From Candidatus Thalassarchaeum sp. (lineage in GTDB: Archaea; Thermoplasmatota; Poseidoniia; Poseidoniales; Thalassarchaeaceae): a stretch of DNA of 34,055 bases. The notes beneath the pieces were generated by a model. The model searched no databases. It saw only the letters and a program-made list of their open reading frames with translations, and was not told where the DNA came from. A program made the position numbers and the translations under genes. This document shows positions 13,871-22,697 of the stretch, in pieces (within the stretch, counting starts at the first letter, position 1; each line of letters opens with the position of its first letter). Location: positions 1 through 34,055 of the forward strand of contig JAKUOE010000005.1 in assembly GCA_022449845.1 (NCBI GenBank). Reading direction: 5' to 3'.

Positions 13871-16800
13871 ATTTCTCCTTTCTATTGAGGTTGAATCTCA
13901 ATTCCTCAGGGACCGGAGCCATACCTTTGAGACGGAGGCCTCGAAGTGACACCAGAGGTTTCTGATTTCGATCGAACACCATCGCATCATGAATCGTGAT
14001 TCCGTCGCTCTCCTGTCCACGACGGTAGCTTCGAACTCGCAAATCATCACGTAGAGAGGGAATCTTCAGAATCTCGCATTCCTCAATTCCAATTGGTAGG
14101 CTCGACAGATTGTCCACTTCCATTGCAACCAAACCTGCATTCTGGAAGCAAGCCTCAATGAGAAGTGGTAATGATTCCAGAAGCACAGGTTCTTCCTCAA
14201 ATAATTGTGAATTCGGGAGTTGACTGCGGAGCAGGGCAATTCCATCAGCACCCAAATTATCTCCGTCCGATACACCCTTGATGAGTGCACCATGGACCTG
14301 GAAGCGCGGTCCATGGAAGAAGCGGTCGTAAACGAAACTCGGTTGGAATGAGGCCTTGCCCTTTCCAGGTAGATCCGTGAAAGCCATCGGTGAATCTCTC
14401 TGAGCACCCTCCTTGAGTAAACGAACCATGGCCTGATGATGGACGAGAGGTTCCCCGAATATCTCTCCTTTCGAATTCACAAGATCACTTTCAAGATGGC
14501 ACTGGATGAACAGGGAATTGTGATCTTGTCCACTGAATTGAGCCCGGACACGAACACGGGCTTCCTCTTTCATCAATTTGATTGGAAGACCAAATTGAAC
14601 ATCGGAGAATCCCTCCAAATTGCACATCGGATAAAGCAACAGAGAACTCTGAGCAAACATTTCCATTGCCATCACACCAGGGTGGTAGGGGGTGCCTTCA
14701 ATCGAATGATCAATGAGGAAAGGGAATCTTTCAGAAGAGAGTGTGCACTCTGTGATAATCTCGGAATACGGTTCGTGTGTGATGATTCGATCGACGAAGG
14801 GGAAGCGCTCGGGTTCAGCGAGGGCTCCAGCGGTATCGGTCGGAAATTTCTGAGGCGGAGCGCGCTTGCAATTCTCATCATCTAGGATGCCTAAGGCACC
14901 TGCAACAACCACGCGACGTTTCCCTCCAGAAAGCATCTCTTGTACGAACAAATCGACTCCTGTTTCAACCGGAATCATCTCAATCCCGGCTTGCTCAAAC
15001 ACAGATTCGACCGAACCTCGAGTTGCCATGCCTACATCACTCCAACCCGACCACGCAATTGCAACCGCACGAGGGGCATCTTCGTGATGTGCAATGCGGC
15101 ACATTTCAGCATCGAGAATGTTGTTAGCAGCTGCATAATCGACTTGGCCGCCGTTTCCGAATCTGCCCGCGATTGAGGTGAAGGCACAGAGAACGCGTAA
15201 CTGGTCGATTTCATCGCCTAAAGCGTCCACTAAAGCCCTCCAACCATCAATTTTCACAGATATTACCGATGAGAATGTCTGCCATGATTTGTCTCCAACG
15301 AGTTTGGAATCTTCAAGGCCTGCACCGTGTACAAGTCCAGTGATTGTGCCGCATTCCTTCCCCACCGCTGTGATTACCTTGGAGACGGAGCGAGAATTCG
15401 TGACATCGCAGGCATCGTACAAAGCACGGTTGCCCGTCGCATGAATGTCCCGCATCGTTCGATGAATCTCCAGACTGCGCAGTTGTTTGTTCCACTCACG
15501 ATCCCATTCGACCATGGTGACTTTCCCCGAATCACTCTGAGAAATCATGTCCTCACGAAGTTCCATCTTACGTGCTTGCAAAGTGGATTCATCGTCTTCT
15601 AGCCATTCCTCGATAGAAGAATCAAGACGGGTGCGACCAAGAAGAATGAAGGTTGCACCGACGTTTTGACTCGCCTCTGCAACGCCAACGATACACCGTG
15701 CTGTGACACCTGAACCCCCTCCAGATATGACCCATACATCATCATTCTGAAGGGATTGAATTTCGTCGGTAAGATCTTCCTCATACAAACATAGAGTCCA
15801 GCGATTTCCGTCTCGTGACAAACCTACTTCTAGAGGTGAATTTCGGCCAAACGCCTCAGCCCATATCTGATGAGCGAGGGCGGTGGGGTCCGACAGGAGT
15901 TCGGGATCCACGTCGATGGCGCGGCAACGCAAATGTGGCTGTTCCTTGGCATATGACTTGACGATACCATGGGAACCGGCCGCGAGGGCGTTGAAACGGC
16001 TACCAGCATTGCCATGGCGACCATCCATTGCGCTGACAGACATGATTGTGCCGTCGGCAATTGAACTGAAGTGGGAATCCAGGGATTTCAGTAATCCAAA
16101 CAAACCATGTGTCGTCGATGTGAGGTGAGCCTGCTGTGTCTCACTTTCCCAACCCACACCTGCAAGACGGAGAGGGGCGAGGTGGAGAAGTGCGGCAACA
16201 TCACCAATTCTTGCGAGATGAGAACTGACTTCAGCCAATTGATCATGATTGCCGGGGTCGACACGAATGATGTCGACGGGACCGTCCTTCTCAATCTTGA
16301 TTTTGGAGACAATACTGGGGTCTAGCATGATTCGGACGGTGTCGATACCAGCAGCTTCCAGAATATGACACAATGTGTCTGCAACACCCCACGGGTCGTC
16401 GGTTACTGCGATAACCCTGCCATCGATATCAAGTGGAGTATTGGCTTCAGGAGGAATCGCCTCCGCCTCAACCTGCCACCGTCGGACGCCAAGAGATTCT
16501 GGTTGGATGGAAGGAGTTGGTGGATCAGGTTCAGAGATGATTGGTGGGGCTTCTATGGATTCAGGAGGGTCAGAATGTGATTCATCCTGACCCAAATATG
16601 CAATCATATGATTGAGAGTCGGGTGCTCACTCAAAACGAAAGATTCGTCCACCGGTAATCCGTAGAAATCACGGAGTTCAGCCATAATTTCGGCCTGCTT
16701 CACTGTGTCAATTCCGAGTTCACCCTCAAGATCCTGATCCAATTCGATGAAATCTTCAGGGTATCCAGTGTGTTTGACCACAACCTCGACCACTTTCGCA

Positions 16801-19800
16801 GCAACATCACCAGAGATTGGAGCCGTTGACAGTTGAACAACTTCCTCTTCCACAATGGGTTCAGGCTCGGGAAGAGGGATATCTTCTTGTTTTGAAGGAG
16901 AGGATTTAGGGGGAGAGAATGTGGACCAAGTAGTTCCCTGAACACCACCAATTATTTTCTCATCCGGATTGATATAAGCGACAAGTTGTCGGTTGAGAAT
17001 ACGCAGATCCACATCTCCATCACTCGCTTTACTCGCCCAGATGGCTACGTGTTCCCGATCCACGCGATCGAGGTTCGTAGCCATGCGCTTGACCATCGTG
17101 AACGCCATTTGCGAGCCAAATCCAGCGGCATGTCGAACGACGTACTCAACATCCACAGGACCTCCAGTTGACAGGCGGAGATGGCCCAATTCCGGATCGG
17201 GTTCCTTGAAATTCGCGATGGGGGGGAATTCACCCTGACACAGACCGCGAATCGAGACCGCATCTTCGATTCCAGTTCCCATCGGGTGACCTGTGAATCC
17301 CTTCGTGTTCGTGATGATAATCTCCGATGCGCTGTCACCAAAGGTTCTGCGAAGAGCCTGAATCTCCGCTGATGCCGAGCCCCCACGTGGTGGAGTGGCT
17401 GGTTCATGGGACATGAAGGAGGTTCGGGCGGCGATTGTATGACGATTCAGGCCCCAATTCTCTTCCATTTTCGCGATGAAGGTCTCCAACGAATCCGAGA
17501 CATGGTCAACATCTAGGCGGGTTGGGTGGAAGGCTGAATTGGCAAGATGTGTGCCGAGAAGTTCAGCATAGGGTGTAACCCCACGCTCCATTGCTAAACT
17601 GTGACGTTCGAGGACGAATGCGGCCGCACCCATCCCGAGGAGCATGCCATTTCGACGGGCATCGAAGGGGACACTGACTTCATCGACAACATTGCCCATT
17701 GCATGAGCGCCTGCGGCAGCGAAGCCAGCACCAATCCACGTCATCAATTCATCACTGGTTGAATCATCGGCACTGACGATGATGACTCGGTCGCAACGAC
17801 CTGTAGCCAACCAATCTTCTGCGATGGCGATTGCAGAGGGTGTCGAGGCGCAGGCATTGTTGACGGAAGCATTGGGTCCCCGTGCCCCAATCCATTGAGC
17901 AAATTGCGAATGACCCATGGTGAGAATCTGCAGTAGGAAGCGCCGGTCGAAATTGCCATCCTCATCCGCTCCATTGTTCTGCGCGTGCCGCATCGCTTGA
18001 TCGATTCCAGGGAAGCATGAGGCGAAGAGGACACCGGTACGGTCCCTCTCTGAGTCGGGCAAATGCCAATGTTGAATCAAACGCTTACCGGCTTTGTTAA
18101 TCTGTTCAACAGCCAGCAATGGTAAGCCTGCGTCCTTGAGTGCTTCAAGCCCAGCAGCCAGAGCGAGAGAGGTTGTGATATCCATCGCTTCGACAATCTT
18201 CGGATCCAAGCCATACTGTTCGGCCAAATCGAAGTGGCCCCGCCGCCCTGCTAGTTGAGGAATCAAGGTGAAATCATCACAAGGAACGAATTCGGCAGAA
18301 CCATCGGGGTGTTTGATAATTCGAACTAGATTTCGATCGAGGAGGCGTTGTTTGACGTCATCAGAAAGTTCGGAAATGAAATTCTCTCCACGGATTATCC
18401 GATCCAATGCATCGGGTGAGAATACCTCCTCCATTCCAGGCAATCCAAGGCTGAGTCCACTGAATACATAGGGGTCTCTGCGCCGAGCAGAAAGCGGATC
18501 TTCCGAGGTATGTATTCGCCGGTCGCTGAGGGTCTGAACTGAGATAGAATGGCCTTGTGGAACCTCAGCCAACCATTCGACGAGGCCTGGCAGTGTTGTT
18601 GCATTTGTACTGCCTTTGACTTGGTATTTGGACTGAATTTTCTGATGAATCTCTGATATCTGTACATCATTCAATCCGATTGTAAGCAAATCTGTCGAGC
18701 CGTGAATCATTCGTACAGGGAAGCCACTAACATCAGATACGATTCTTGCAATCGCAGACTCCTTGGACATCCGGTTGGCTTCATCCTGCTCCTCTTCAGT
18801 CATCACTGAAACCGGTGGAGGTGAGGAAGTGGGTGGTGCCGCTGGAATGACATGAGTCGGGGTAGATGTTCGGACACCGGCTCGGAAAGCCTCAGTGAGA
18901 ATGTCACTATTTGCATCCGGAATCTGCGGTATGCGGCCGGATAGCGCATGCAGTGCGAGAGCAGCATGGAAGGAGGCAATGCCGCCAACCTTGGGATGAT
19001 TGGTATTGGCGATAATCTTCGGTCGATCTTCAAATATCTGTTCGGCAAAGAGAGCTAGGGCTCGCTTGGGGCCAACTTCGATGAACATGCGAGCCCCGCC
19101 CTCGTACATCGTCTCCATCTGCTGTGTCCATTCGACGGCGGAAGCCATCTGTGGAGCGAGTTTGGCCAATATTGCTTGCTTGGCACTGCTGCCTGCTGGA
19201 GCGACATTCGGGTACCAACCGCCATCGAAATTCGAGGTGATTGGAATATTCGGCAATCGAATATCCAAACCCTCAAGGAAAGCGCGCAATGGTTCGTTCG
19301 CTGGGGCTACGATTCTGGAATGGAATGCATGACTGGTTTGTAGTTGTACACAGGAGACTCCGGCGTCATCGAAAGCCTTCATCACCCGCTTCATCGGTTC
19401 GGTCTCTCCGGCAATGACGGTCATTTTCGGACTGTTCTTGTTGGCGGCAATGACGTAACCATCTTCTGCTTCCAACACGGCTTCAATCTGTTCATAGGGA
19501 GCGGAGACTGAAGCCATGATTCCAGTGTCCTGGACCTCGACGTTGCCCATCTCAGTACCTCGTGCTGCGACGGCACGAAGAGCCGAGTCGAAATCGAGAA
19601 TGTCTGCAACCATCAGGGCCGCATACTCCCCCAGTGAATGGCCAGCAACCATGTCGGGTTCAAGTCCGTGCGCCTTGAGGAGACGATGGATGCCGAGGTC
19701 GGCCGTGAGCATCGCGGGTTGTGTGTACTCTGTTTGTTTGAGTTTGAATTCTGCATCTTTCTTCTCATCCTCAGTCAGATTCTCTCGAAGCACGAAGGAG

Positions 19801-19985
19801 GACAGAGTTTCACCTTCGAGAACTTCAATCATGGTCTGATCCGCTTCATCCCAAGTCTCTCCAATACAACGATACCGTTTGGAGAGGTCAAGGGTCATGC
19901 CGACATACTGGCTACCCTGCCCTGGATAGAGTTGAGCAACCTTGGCCTGTTCGGGCAATGGTGCAGTGTCGGTAATCATGACCAT
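13869..19985 (-). CDS. Type I fatty-acid/polyketide megasynthase: AT-ACP*-KS-ACP-KR-DH
   Basis: A 2038-residue multidomain enzyme for acyl-chain elongation and reduction. In order: a malonyl-type acyltransferase (about 15-350; GQGSQ, active GHSLGE with Ser117, HAFHS); an ACP-like domain (about 405-475) with Asp440 where the pantetheine Ser belongs; a ketosynthase (about 505-970; Cys712, His860, His900, with HGTGT replaced by HEPATPP); a second ACP (about 1055-1135) with LGIDTVKQAEI, Thr1094 at the Ser position; a ketoreductase (about 1410-1700; GGGSGV, Ser1604, Tyr1617, Asn1621); and a PUFA-synthase-type hot-dog dehydratase (about 1725-2030; His1760 in the FLIDHSIEG segment). The frame continues upstream without interruption to the TAA ending the separate KS gene. 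The start here is the first ATG after that stop. Overall it resembles bacterial PfaA-type synthases. Confidence 0.93.
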   Translation of the reverse strand: MVMITDTAPLPEQAKVAQLYPGQGSQYVGMTLDLSKRYRCIGETWDEADQTMIEVLEGETLSSFVLRENLTEDEKKDAEFKLKQTEYTQPAMLTADLGIHRLLKAHGLEPDMVAGHSLGEYAALMVADILDFDSALRAVAARGTEMGNVEVQDTGIMASVSAPYEQIEAVLEAEDGYVIAANKNSPKMTVIAGETEPMKRVMKAFDDAGVSCVQLQTSHAFHSRIVAPANEPLRAFLEGLDIRLPNIPITSNFDGGWYPNVAPAGSSAKQAILAKLAPQMASAVEWTQQMETMYEGGARMFIEVGPKRALALFAEQIFEDRPKIIANTNHPKVGGIASFHAALALHALSGRIPQIPDANSDILTEAFRAGVRTSTPTHVIPAAPPTSSPPPVSVMTEEEQDEANRMSKESAIARIVSDVSGFPVRMIHGSTDLLTIGLNDVQISEIHQKIQSKYQVKGSTNATTLPGLVEWLAEVPQGHSISVQTLSDRRIHTSEDPLSARRRDPYVFSGLSLGLPGMEEVFSPDALDRIIRGENFISELSDDVKQRLLDRNLVRIIKHPDGSAEFVPCDDFTLIPQLAGRRGHFDLAEQYGLDPKIVEAMDITTSLALAAGLEALKDAGLPLLAVEQINKAGKRLIQHWHLPDSERDRTGVLFASCFPGIDQAMRHAQNNGADEDGNFDRRFLLQILTMGHSQFAQWIGARGPNASVNNACASTPSAIAIAEDWLATGRCDRVIIVSADDSTSDELMTWIGAGFAAAGAHAMGNVVDEVSVPFDARRNGMLLGMGAAAFVLERHSLAMERGVTPYAELLGTHLANSAFHPTRLDVDHVSDSLETFIAKMEENWGLNRHTIAARTSFMSHEPATPPRGGSASAEIQALRRTFGDSASEIIITNTKGFTGHPMGTGIEDAVSIRGLCQGEFPPIANFKEPDPELGHLRLSTGGPVDVEYVVRHAAGFGSQMAFTMVKRMATNLDRVDREHVAIWASKASDGDVDLRILNRQLVAYINPDEKIIGGVQGTTWSTFSPPKSSPSKQEDIPLPEPEPIVEEEVVQLSTAPISGDVAAKVVEVVVKHTGYPEDFIELDQDLEGELGIDTVKQAEIMAELRDFYGLPVDESFVLSEHPTLNHMIAYLGQDESHSDPPESIEAPPIISEPDPPTPSIQPESLGVRRWQVEAEAIPPEANTPLDIDGRVIAVTDDPWGVADTLCHILEAAGIDTVRIMLDPSIVSKIKIEKDGPVDIIRVDPGNHDQLAEVSSHLARIGDVAALLHLAPLRLAGVGWESETQQAHLTSTTHGLFGLLKSLDSHFSSIADGTIMSVSAMDGRHGNAGSRFNALAAGSHGIVKSYAKEQPHLRCRAIDVDPELLSDPTALAHQIWAEAFGRNSPLEVGLSRDGNRWTLCLYEEDLTDEIQSLQNDDVWVISGGGSGVTARCIVGVAEASQNVGATFILLGRTRLDSSIEEWLEDDESTLQARKMELREDMISQSDSGKVTMVEWDREWNKQLRSLEIHRTMRDIHATGNRALYDACDVTNSRSVSKVITAVGKECGTITGLVHGAGLEDSKLVGDKSWQTFSSVISVKIDGWRALVDALGDEIDQLRVLCAFTSIAGRFGNGGQVDYAAANNILDAEMCRIAHHEDAPRAVAIAWSGWSDVGMATRGSVESVFEQAGIEMIPVETGVDLFVQEMLSGGKRRVVVAGALGILDDENCKRAPPQKFPTDTAGALAEPERFPFVDRIITHEPYSEIITECTLSSERFPFLIDHSIEGTPYHPGVMAMEMFAQSSLLLYPMCNLEGFSDVQFGLPIKLMKEEARVRVRAQFSGQDHNSLFIQCHLESDLVNSKGEIFGEPLVHHQAMVRLLKEGAQRDSPMAFTDLPGKGKASFQPSFVYDRFFHGPRFQVHGALIKGVSDGDNLGADGIALLRSQLPNSQLFEEEPVLLESLPLLIEACFQNAGLVAMEVDNLSSLPIGIEECEILKIPSLRDDLRVRSYRRGQESDGITIHDAMVFDRNQKPLVSLRGLRLKGMAPVPEELRFNLNRKEK

Positions 19986-20159
19986 CTGTTTGGCGAGAAA
20001 ATCCCATTTCGAACGATCGTCAATAGACTTCTCAAGTAGATCAAAACGCTTTGCGAGTTGAAACCAATCGCTGGCGACAATTGCGCATCTGACACCTTCA
20101 GCAATGTATCCTTTACTCGCCTGTGGAAGAACGATGGAGAGACGCTTTCCATGAGGGTC
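19986..20159 (-). other. In-frame coding-like linker between a TAA stop and the megasynthase start
   Basis: The frame of the megasynthase stays open for 58 codons upstream of its first ATG, up to the TAA that ends the KS gene. The KS gene is itself in exactly the same frame. The translation contains EGVRCAIVASDWFQLAKRF, which looks like the KS-AT linker of PfaA-type synthases (typically RxAIVAxxxxxLxxKL). It contains no ATG, GTG or TTG start before the ATG at 19991. The stretch therefore reads as former or hidden coding sequence of one KS-AT protein. Confidence 0.7.
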
Positions 20160-21812
20160 TTAATCGAAATTCGAACCACTGAAAAGTTCAGCCCTTATGG
20201 AGGAAAGTTTGGCGGTTAGTGCTTCCAAATCGGGAGCGTTGACCAACAGGACGCCGCCTTCAATCTCCTTCAATTCAGCGTGTGAGAAAGTGGCTGTTGA
20301 TGAGAGTGTAGTTTGCGCAGAAGTCCCCGGGTTCAACCAAGCATTGCGACGGGTGTCGAACTCGTTGGCGAGAAGGGAATGGAAATCTCGATCGTAAGCT
20401 TCCAGTGCACAATGGAAATTCGTCCCTCCAAAACCGAAGGAAGAGACGCCAGCGCGGCGAGGGTGTCCGTTTGGAGCCAACCACGATTTGGGTTCAGTGG
20501 GAACATAGAATGGATTCGTTTCCCAATCGATGTTCTCGTTCGGTGTGGAAAATCCGGCACTTGGAGGAATCGTGCCTGTTTCAACTGCCCGAATCGCCTT
20601 GACAAGGCCGGCAATTCCGGCGGCGGCCTTGAGATGACCGATTTGACTCTTGATTGAACCCACGGCGACGTTGTCGCCCGGAGGTGTGTTGGTAAATGCG
20701 GCAGAGAGACTGGTCAACTCTGTTGCATCACCGACGACTGTGGAGGTCCCATGAGCTTCGATTAATTCGACTGTCGAAGAATCGTAACCAGCCTGCATGT
20801 ATGCCCGACTTACCGCTTGAATCTGGCCGCGGGTGCTCGGTGCAGTGATGCCTTTACCGCGACCATCACTACTCGCACCCACTCCACGGATCACCGCTTG
20901 AATGGAGTCGCCATCACGAATCGCATCGGAGAGTCGTTTCAATGCGAGGGCGCCCGACCCCTCACCCATGACAAAACCGTTCGCCTGAGAATCGAAGGGT
21001 GTTGAATGCGTGGCTGAAAGTGCGCCAATGGCGCTGAATTTTGCAAATGTAGCTGGATCCATGGTTCGATCGCTAGCGCCTGCAATCATCATGTCCACTT
21101 GGCGTGTCTGTAGTAGCCTGCAAGCGTCTAGAATGGCAGCAAAGGTGGATGCACAAGCAGCATCCGTGGAATAATTCGGACCTTGAAGGTCGAGGAGGTT
21201 GGCGACCCTACCAGCCACAACATTCGCGAGTTCGCCTGGCATTGTATCCTCAGTGACAAGGGGGAGGCCGTCGAGAATCGCGTCCTTGAACGCCGCCTTT
21301 CCTTCACTCGGCATCCCTCCCGCCTCGACAGCGTGACGTGCGAACTGATCAGCCCACACACGATGATTGGTCAGATTTCGATTCTCTCCTCCTAGAGCAT
21401 TTGCGAAGATTACACCGGTCCGCTCCCGAGGTAATTCACGGGCTCCTTCACCCATGTATCCTGCATCTTCCAAAGCGGCTGCACTGACGGTGACTGCCCA
21501 CTGTTGTGTTGGATCAATTTGAGGAAGAGAACCAGGGGGGATTCGCCAGCGGCGCCAATCAAATTCAAAATTTTCAACCCATCCACCAATCTTTGAGTAG
21601 GTCTTGTTCTCATCGACATTCTTTGGTCCCCCCTCAACCCAGAAATCAGAAGATACCCATCTGTTTTCGGGAACCTCCTTGAGTGAGACATGAGCAGACA
21701 AGATATTCGCCCAGAATGTTTGAAGATTCGGTGCATCGGGCAACAGAGTCCCGACACCGATTACGGCAATCGGTTCAAACGGATCCTGTGGATGTTCGTC
21801 AGGGATTGTCAA
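20160..21812 (-). CDS. Beta-ketoacyl synthase (PfaA-like KS), in frame with the downstream megasynthase
   Basis: Catalyses decarboxylative condensation of acyl and malonyl units. The 550-residue protein has the complete triad: Cys220 in TDAACASTFAA, His354 in EAHGTST and His393 in GSIKSQIGHLKAAAG. GGTNFHCALE closes the fold. The C-terminal tail (about 500-550) is the beginning of a KS-AT linker and is cut by TAA. The start is 9 nt after FabI, which places it in the same operon. Because the next open frame is in phase, one KS-AT-ACP-KS-ACP-KR-DH polypeptide of about 2647 residues may have existed or may still be made. Confidence 0.93.
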   Translation of the reverse strand: MTIPDEHPQDPFEPIAVIGVGTLLPDAPNLQTFWANILSAHVSLKEVPENRWVSSDFWVEGGPKNVDENKTYSKIGGWVENFEFDWRRWRIPPGSLPQIDPTQQWAVTVSAAALEDAGYMGEGARELPRERTGVIFANALGGENRNLTNHRVWADQFARHAVEAGGMPSEGKAAFKDAILDGLPLVTEDTMPGELANVVAGRVANLLDLQGPNYSTDAACASTFAAILDACRLLQTRQVDMMIAGASDRTMDPATFAKFSAIGALSATHSTPFDSQANGFVMGEGSGALALKRLSDAIRDGDSIQAVIRGVGASSDGRGKGITAPSTRGQIQAVSRAYMQAGYDSSTVELIEAHGTSTVVGDATELTSLSAAFTNTPPGDNVAVGSIKSQIGHLKAAAGIAGLVKAIRAVETGTIPPSAGFSTPNENIDWETNPFYVPTEPKSWLAPNGHPRRAGVSSFGFGGTNFHCALEAYDRDFHSLLANEFDTRRNAWLNPGTSAQTTLSSTATFSHAELKEIEGGVLLVNAPDLEALTAKLSSIRAELFSGSNFD

Positions 21813-21821
21813 TATCTCGCC

Positions 21822-22613
21822 TCAGTCACTGATGCTATCTGGAACCATCGTGCTGGAGTATCCAGCATCGACGTGAATCACTTGTCCTGTCACGCCGGAA
21901 CCTAGCGGGCTTGAAAGCCAAACTGCACAACCGGCAACATCGTCTTGGTTGACATTGCGGCGCAGAGGAGAATTGCGTTCGACATGATCCAATATGTCGT
22001 CGAAACCAGGGATGCCGCTCGCAGCCAAGGTTCGAATCGGACCAGATGAAATGGCGTTGACACGATGGCCGTCCTCACCGACTCGCATCGCCAATTCTCG
22101 AACCCATGCCTCAAGGGCGGCCTTGGCGATGCTCATGACACCATAATTGGGGACATAACGAGTGCTCGCAGCATAGGTGAGGGTGATCGTCGATGAATTC
22201 TCTGCTAGATGGGGCAAGGCATGACGCATGACACGTTGAAGAGAATGGGCGGAAATCGTCATCGCGATATTGAGGGGTTCATCTTCAACGAATAGCATGT
22301 GTCGATCAAAACATTCGCTCGGTGCGAAACCAATCGCATGGATGATGATGTCTGCCTTTGAACCGGGCGCTGCCTTCTGCCATTCCTGGAAAAATTCCGC
22401 TGTTGTCTCTTCAGAACCGACATCGATAGGATAGAATGCCTCGATGGCCGAAAGTTTGTCTTTGAGTTGGAAAACACGGCTCATGAATCGCTTCTGATAT
22501 CCAAGGATGAGTTTGCATCCGGCTTGCGCCAATCGATTGCAAATTGCCCAGGCAATTGAATCCTCAGATGCAACACCAAACACCAGTGCAGTTTTTCCTT
22601 CAAGTTGCAACAT
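21822..22613 (-). CDS. fabI: Enoyl-[ACP] reductase (FabI type)
   Basis: An NADH-dependent reductase of the last step in each fatty-acid elongation cycle. The 263-residue short-chain dehydrogenase has the FabI-specific features: KTALVFGVASEDSIAWAI at the N-terminus, HAIGFAPSE, the catalytic Tyr-x6-Lys in YGVMSIAKAALEA, and SGPIRTLAASGI. Length is normal. It provides the activity missing from the megasynthase, which has no visible enoyl reductase domain. It lies 9 nt upstream of the KS gene. FabI is a bacterial enzyme and rare in archaea, so gene transfer is likely. Confidence 0.95.
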   Translation of the reverse strand: MLQLEGKTALVFGVASEDSIAWAICNRLAQAGCKLILGYQKRFMSRVFQLKDKLSAIEAFYPIDVGSEETTAEFFQEWQKAAPGSKADIIIHAIGFAPSECFDRHMLFVEDEPLNIAMTISAHSLQRVMRHALPHLAENSSTITLTYAASTRYVPNYGVMSIAKAALEAWVRELAMRVGEDGHRVNAISSGPIRTLAASGIPGFDDILDHVERNSPLRRNVNQDDVAGCAVWLSSPLGSGVTGQVIHVDAGYSSTMVPDSISD

Positions 22614-22624
22614 GAAACCACGTT

Positions 22625-22697
22625 CAGCCCTATGGGCTGTGGGCGTCGACAGCCGACGGGTTTTGAGGGTGCCCCTCAGAAGTGACCCTACGGGTCA
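22625..22697. repeat. Cluster of three perfect hairpins (6-bp arms, 3-nt spacer) upstream of fabI
   Basis: Within 73 nt the spacer holds CAGCCC-TAT-GGGCTG (22625-22639), TGAGGG-TGC-CCCTCA (22664-22678) and TGACCC-TAC-GGGTCA (22683-22697, overlapping the stop codon of the upstream TatD gene). A weaker GTCG/CGAC pair lies between. No TATA-like element is seen. The array separates the fatty-acid genes from the upstream genes and may be a terminator, RNA-processing or regulatory element. Confidence 0.6.

Noticed and set aside
19976-20179. Small minus-strand frame (67 residues) between KS and AT
   Set aside because: It lies in a different frame from the conserved linker; the linker in the megasynthase frame explains the region better.
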